8,437 nt of DNA from Methanobacteriota archaeon (lineage in GTDB: Archaea; Thermoplasmatota; Poseidoniia; Poseidoniales; Poseidoniaceae): contig NZGQ01000017.1 of assembly GCA_002689565.1 (NCBI GenBank), positions 1 to 8,437 on the forward strand. Reading direction: 5' to 3'. Position numbers and translations under genes: made by a program. The notes below the pieces were generated by a model. That model worked only from the letters and a program-made list of their open reading frames with translations, did no database searches and was not told the DNA's origin. How positions within the stretch are numbered: the stretch's first letter is position 1; every line of letters begins with the position of its first letter. Shown here one piece after another: positions 5,508 to 8,437 of this stretch.

Positions 5508-6068
5508 ATGATTACAGATGAAGACTATTCGAATCTCATGGCAACACGTGCTCATGTTGCTTCTGACCCTAATTGGGGAACCCTTATCGCCGAGAAAGAG
5601 TTTATCAAGGGAATGTCCTTGCTTAATCCACAATCGTATGGTTCTCGTATTGAGAAAAGAATCATGCATGACGTACAAGGTTATAAGATCAAAGCATCTG
5701 AGAACAAGGGTGACATAGGTCTTAACGGTAAGAATGTTGAGGTAAAAGTATCTCTACTTAATTCCGTTAACGATTCACTTAATATGGTACAGGTCAGATT
5801 GTTTCATGATGTTGACTACTACCTATGTGTTGCATATGATATGAGAGATATATCTACGTACAAGAAATATGTTTTCTTACTGACACATGATCAGATGGCA
5901 CACGAGTGCAAACGTGCACATGCCGCTCATGGTACTAAGTCAGTCAATGAATTAAATGAGAACGTAGAACTTCGTTTGCAAGTAAACTGTAACGAAGGTG
6001 ATTCGGTCTTCGAGAGATGGCAGGATGCCTACGGTATAAATCTTAATGAGATAAACCAATTTGTATGA
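5508..6068 (+). CDS. PD-(D/E)XK-type nuclease (restriction endonuclease-like fold)
   Basis: A 186-residue soluble protein. The core pattern runs: GSRIEKRI with E49 in the first helix, then KGDIGLNG with D69, then VEVKVS with E78 and K80, and a following strand MVQVRLF. E - D - ExK at this spacing is the metal-binding active site of PD-(D/E)XK nucleases. After it come a hydrophobic strand (YYLCVAYD), YKKYVFLLTHDQM, and an AHGTK segment I associate only loosely with phage and bacterial restriction-like proteins. The small size suits a type II-like enzyme or a structure-specific nuclease. It is first in the P3 operon. Its ATG 5508 has only a weak GAG at 5494-5496. It overlaps the AEP gene by four bases (ATGA), so the two are made together. 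It could cut host DNA, process replication ends, or pair with the methyltransferase at 1191-2441; the target is unknown. Confidence 0.65.
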   Translation: MITDEDYSNLMATRAHVASDPNWGTLIAEKEFIKGMSLLNPQSYGSRIEKRIMHDVQGYKIKASENKGDIGLNGKNVEVKVSLLNSVNDSLNMVQVRLFHDVDYYLCVAYDMRDISTYKKYVFLLTHDQMAHECKRAHAAHGTKSVNELNENVELRLQVNCNEGDSVFERWQDAYGINLNEINQFV

Positions 6069-7009
6069 ATTATGAATTAACAATTTTTAAAAGTCAGTTC
6101 GACAACAAGACCCATAAGAAAGTATCCCTTCCTTCGTGGGTTGAGTTCGTTAAACTGCTGAAAGGTCTGAGTAATCAGAAAGGAGAGAAAGGTGGAGTGG
6201 ATAGTAGTCCTCTTATTAGTCCTGCTGTTTTCCAAGACGGTGAGACACGTGCTAATAGATCTGTTAGTCATTGGGGTGGTTGGTGTGCTGTTGATGTGGA
6301 CGATCATGATTTCACTAATGACGTTGGGACTTTAAAGGAGAACCTAAGTGAACAATTTTCTGATTTGGACTTTGTTTGTTACAGTACCGCTGGGTCTCGT
6401 GCTGAGTTACTTAAATTCCGTCTGGTCTTCCGACTTGACGAAACTGTTGAACAAGATAGAATCAAATCGTTCTGGTTCGCACTTAACACCGAACTCGGTG
6501 AGATTGGTGATCCGCAAACGAAAGACCTTGCTCGTATGTACTACGTTCCTGCACAATATCCAAATGCTCTTGATTTTTTCTTTGCTCATTCTGGTGGTAA
6601 TGCGATAAACGTATCTGAGTTATGTGCGAAGCATCCATACGTGGAGAAGACAGGTAACTCATTTCTTGACAGACTTCCACCAGAGATGCAGAAAGCAGTA
6701 ATCGAACATCGTAAGGAAAGTCTAAATAATACCGACTACACATGGACATCATATCGTGACTGCCCATTCTTCCCTAAACGTATGGGTATGGAATATAGAG
6801 CAATCACAGACACAGGTTGGTACTTAAAGATGTATCAAATCATGGTGGCAATAGCAGGTCACGCAGTCGCAAAAGGATACCCTATCACGGCATCTGAAAT
6901 TGCAACACTGTGTAAAGAGTTTGACTCTGAGACTGGTAACTGGTATGAGAACCGACCAATCCAGACAGAAGCAGATAGAGCATTGGAATATATTTACAGG
7001 AACGGATAA
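6065..7009 (+). CDS. Archaeo-eukaryotic primase (AEP)-like primase/polymerase
   Basis: A 314-residue protein with the order of motifs expected of AEP-fold primases. A strand with catalytic acids, WCAVDVDD (D77, D79), is followed by VCYSTAGS (105-111), the sxH-like second motif with no His in it, then KFRLVFRL (117-124), and GDPQTKDLARMYYVPAQYPN (148-167), matching the D-x-aR-x-yP block of plasmid and viral prim-pol proteins. Residues 240-314 are helical and end in WYENRPIQTEADRALEYI, resembling a PriCT-type C-terminal domain. Such enzymes make primers or extend them from nucleotides. T4 itself uses a DnaG-type primase (gp61), so an AEP here would be an additional or replacement enzyme. It overlaps the upstream nuclease by ATGA and the downstream epimerase by one base (TAATG). 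No helicase domain is fused. The family call rests on motif reading alone and the missing motif II His is a caution. Confidence 0.62.
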   Translation: MNYELTIFKSQFDNKTHKKVSLPSWVEFVKLLKGLSNQKGEKGGVDSSPLISPAVFQDGETRANRSVSHWGGWCAVDVDDHDFTNDVGTLKENLSEQFSDLDFVCYSTAGSRAELLKFRLVFRLDETVEQDRIKSFWFALNTELGEIGDPQTKDLARMYYVPAQYPNALDFFFAHSGGNAINVSELCAKHPYVEKTGNSFLDRLPPEMQKAVIEHRKESLNNTDYTWTSYRDCPFFPKRMGMEYRAITDTGWYLKMYQIMVAIAGHAVAKGYPITASEIATLCKEFDSETGNWYENRPIQTEADRALEYIYRNG

Positions 7010-7944
7010 TGAGAAAATATTTAATAACAGGTGCGGCGGGATTCATTGGATCTCAACTCGCAAATAAACTACAAGAAGCAGGTGAAGATGTTGTCGGACT
7101 CGATAACTACAACGATCATCTATATGACCCATCTCTAAAAGAGGATAGGGTAATTCATTTTGGTCTGGATGTAAGACCAGTAGATCTAAGAGATGAAAGC
7201 AAACTTGCACAACTCCTATCAAAAGAGAAACCCACACACATTGTCCACCTCGCTGCATATGCGGGTGTACGTGATTCGTTCGGTAAAGAGAAAGCATATC
7301 ATTCCAATAATATTGATGGCACACAAAACTTAATTGATCTATGCAAGGTGCATTGTCCAGAAGTACGTATTGTGTATGCATCAACCTCATGTGTATATGC
7401 AGGATCTGAATTACCATGGACTGAAGGTAATGAGGGTGGCAAACAATTGAATCCTTATGGATGGTCTAAGTGGACAAACGAATGTCAGTTCACTGCATCT
7501 GGTTTGAATGTTACAGGTCTAAGGTTCTTTACAGTATACGGTGAGTGGGGCAGACCAGACATGGCACTGTTTACATTCACTCAAAATATACTTGACGAAC
7601 TCCCAATAACAGTGTATAATTATGGTAATATGAAACGTGATTTCACTTACGTGCAAGATATCATTAAGGGAATCGAACTCATATTAGAAGAAGATGTTAA
7701 GTCTGGAGAGATCTTTAATATTGGACGGGGTCAACAAGTTAACCTTATGGACTTTATTACTGAGATTGAAAAGAACACTGGCAAGAAAGCAATCAAGGAT
7801 TTGCAACCCAAACATCCTGCGGATACATTAGAGACTTGGAGTAACACTGGTAAATTAGAATCACTGGGTTACCATCCAACTACAAGTATCCCAGAGGGTA
7901 TTGCAAACTTTTATAAATGGTACAAGGAATATCACGGAGTATAA
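7009..7944 (+). CDS. NAD-dependent UDP-glucuronate 4-epimerase-like protein
   Basis: A 311-residue short-chain dehydrogenase/reductase of the extended type. GAAGFIG (8-14) is the NAD-binding glycine loop, LAAYAGVR (81-88) the second cofactor motif, STS at 125-127 and Y150-x3-K154 (YGWSK) the catalytic residues. Substrate-side motifs DNYNDHLYDPSLKEDR (32-47) and VYGEWGRPDMALF (176-188) are characteristic of UDP-glucuronate 4-epimerases, which interconvert UDP-glucuronate and UDP-galacturonate in the cytosol; other UDP-hexose epimerases of this group remain possible. Length is normal and no key residue is missing. The start at 7009 has AGGA at 6998-7001, seven bases upstream, and overlaps the stop of the AEP gene (TAATG). 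The next gene encodes an apparent UDP-glucose dehydrogenase, which would make this enzyme's substrate, strengthening the assignment. Confidence 0.82.
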   Translation: MRKYLITGAAGFIGSQLANKLQEAGEDVVGLDNYNDHLYDPSLKEDRVIHFGLDVRPVDLRDESKLAQLLSKEKPTHIVHLAAYAGVRDSFGKEKAYHSNNIDGTQNLIDLCKVHCPEVRIVYASTSCVYAGSELPWTEGNEGGKQLNPYGWSKWTNECQFTASGLNVTGLRFFTVYGEWGRPDMALFTFTQNILDELPITVYNYGNMKRDFTYVQDIIKGIELILEEDVKSGEIFNIGRGQQVNLMDFITEIEKNTGKKAIKDLQPKHPADTLETWSNTGKLESLGYHPTTSIPEGIANFYKWYKEYHGV

Positions 7945-7946
7945 TT

Positions 7947-8437
7947 ATGGCAGATGATTTTGACAAGTTCGTACCCAAGACAGATGGGGAACCACAACCC
8001 AACACAGTAAGTAAAGAGAACCCATTGAAGATGGGTATTGTTGGTCATGGGTTTGTAGGTAAAGCAGTGGAGTATGCATTCCACCACCACATGATAGAAC
8101 ACTTCTTAGTTGATCCTAACTATGATACAAACATAGATGATCTTGTGAAGTGGGATCCATCTATAGTCTTTATATGTGCACCGACACCACAGAATCCTAA
8201 GAGTGGATTCGTTGATGCGTCTATTGTAGAAGATGCTGTACTAAAACTCATGTATAATACGAACGCATTTATTGTTATCAAATCAACAGTAACACCAGAT
8301 ATAATAGACAGACTTTATAACTCTGTAGAACCACAAGATATGGATAGGTTCATTTATAATCCAGAGTTCCTAACTGAGAAGTCTGCATGTGAGGATTTTG
8401 TGAATGCCGAACACCATGTGTTTGGTGGTACCGCAGA
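7947..8437 (+). CDS. UDP-glucose 6-dehydrogenase-like protein, N-terminal part
   Basis: A partial gene; 163 residues are visible before the window ends. After a 28-residue polar leader rich in D, E, K and P comes MGIVGHGFVGKAVE, the Rossmann G-x-G-x-x-G loop at residues 33-38. VFICAPTP (74-81), IKSTVTP (111-117) and NPEFLTEKSACED (138-150) are the conserved blocks of the UDP-glucose/GDP-mannose dehydrogenase NAD domain. The enzymes oxidise a nucleotide hexose to the uronic acid with two NAD+; with an adjacent UDP-glucuronate epimerase, UDP-glucose is the likely substrate. The catalytic Cys would lie beyond the window, so activity cannot be judged. ATG 7947 has GGAG at 7936-7939, seven bases upstream, and follows the epimerase stop by two bases, which supports it over the internal ATG that begins the Rossmann domain at 8031. 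Confidence 0.85.
   Translation, partial: MADDFDKFVPKTDGEPQPNTVSKENPLKMGIVGHGFVGKAVEYAFHHHMIEHFLVDPNYDTNIDDLVKWDPSIVFICAPTPQNPKSGFVDASIVEDAVLKLMYNTNAFIVIKSTVTPDIIDRLYNSVEPQDMDRFIYNPEFLTEKSACEDFVNAEHHVFGGTA

Noticed and set aside
1..8437. tRNA genes, CRISPR arrays, insertion sequences, att sites
   Set aside because: No cloverleaf, spaced direct repeats, transposase motifs or terminal repeats were seen; genes fill nearly all the sequence.

Overview
The window looks like part of a large, lytic, T4-like (tailed, probably marine) phage genome. The anchor is an intact 823-residue family B DNA polymerase of the gp43 type at 2490-4961. Other phage marks are tight gene packing, all genes on the + strand, ATGA/TAATG overlaps, an IbpA-like Hsp20 of the kind carried by marine T4-like phages, and several genes of nucleic-acid and sugar metabolism. 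The host cannot be read from the sequence. It must recognise sigma70-type promoters, because three near-perfect consensus promoters are present. GC is moderate (roughly 40% by eye) and uneven: about 46% in sampled lines of the polymerase gene and about 35% in most of the gene after it.

Layout. 1-167: C-terminal end of a small heat-shock protein. 144-177: a hairpin reaching into the ribosome binding site of the next gene. 187-300: a 37-residue single-span membrane protein. 311-339: a rho-independent terminator with a GCAA tetraloop. 349-1158: a GT25-like glycosyltransferase-superfamily protein. 1155-1183: promoter P1. 1191-2441: an SPPY-type amino-methyltransferase, probably acting on DNA. 2438-2466: promoter P2. 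2490-4961: DNA polymerase. 4958-5443: an HNH-type zinc nuclease overlapping the polymerase stop. 5450-5478: promoter P3. 5508-6068: a PD-(D/E)XK nuclease. 6065-7009: a protein with archaeo-eukaryotic primase (AEP) motifs. 7009-7944: a UDP-glucuronate 4-epimerase-like protein. 7947-8437: the N-terminal part of a UDP-glucose 6-dehydrogenase-like protein, cut by the window end. No stretch over 300 bases lacks a gene, and I see no tRNA, CRISPR array, insertion sequence or credible minus-strand gene.

How the parts may work together. P1, P2 and P3 divide the region into units: methyltransferase; polymerase plus HNH nuclease; and a translationally coupled run of nuclease, AEP protein, epimerase and dehydrogenase. 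The last two genes encode consecutive steps UDP-glucose to UDP-glucuronate to UDP-galacturonate, which could feed a glycosyltransferase such as the one at 349-1158.

The most notable points are: P1's -10 box sits on the annotated methyltransferase start, so its mRNA is probably leaderless from 1191; a nuclease-AEP primase pair shares an operon in a T4-like background; and the methyltransferase and PD-(D/E)XK nuclease could form a modification/cleavage pair.
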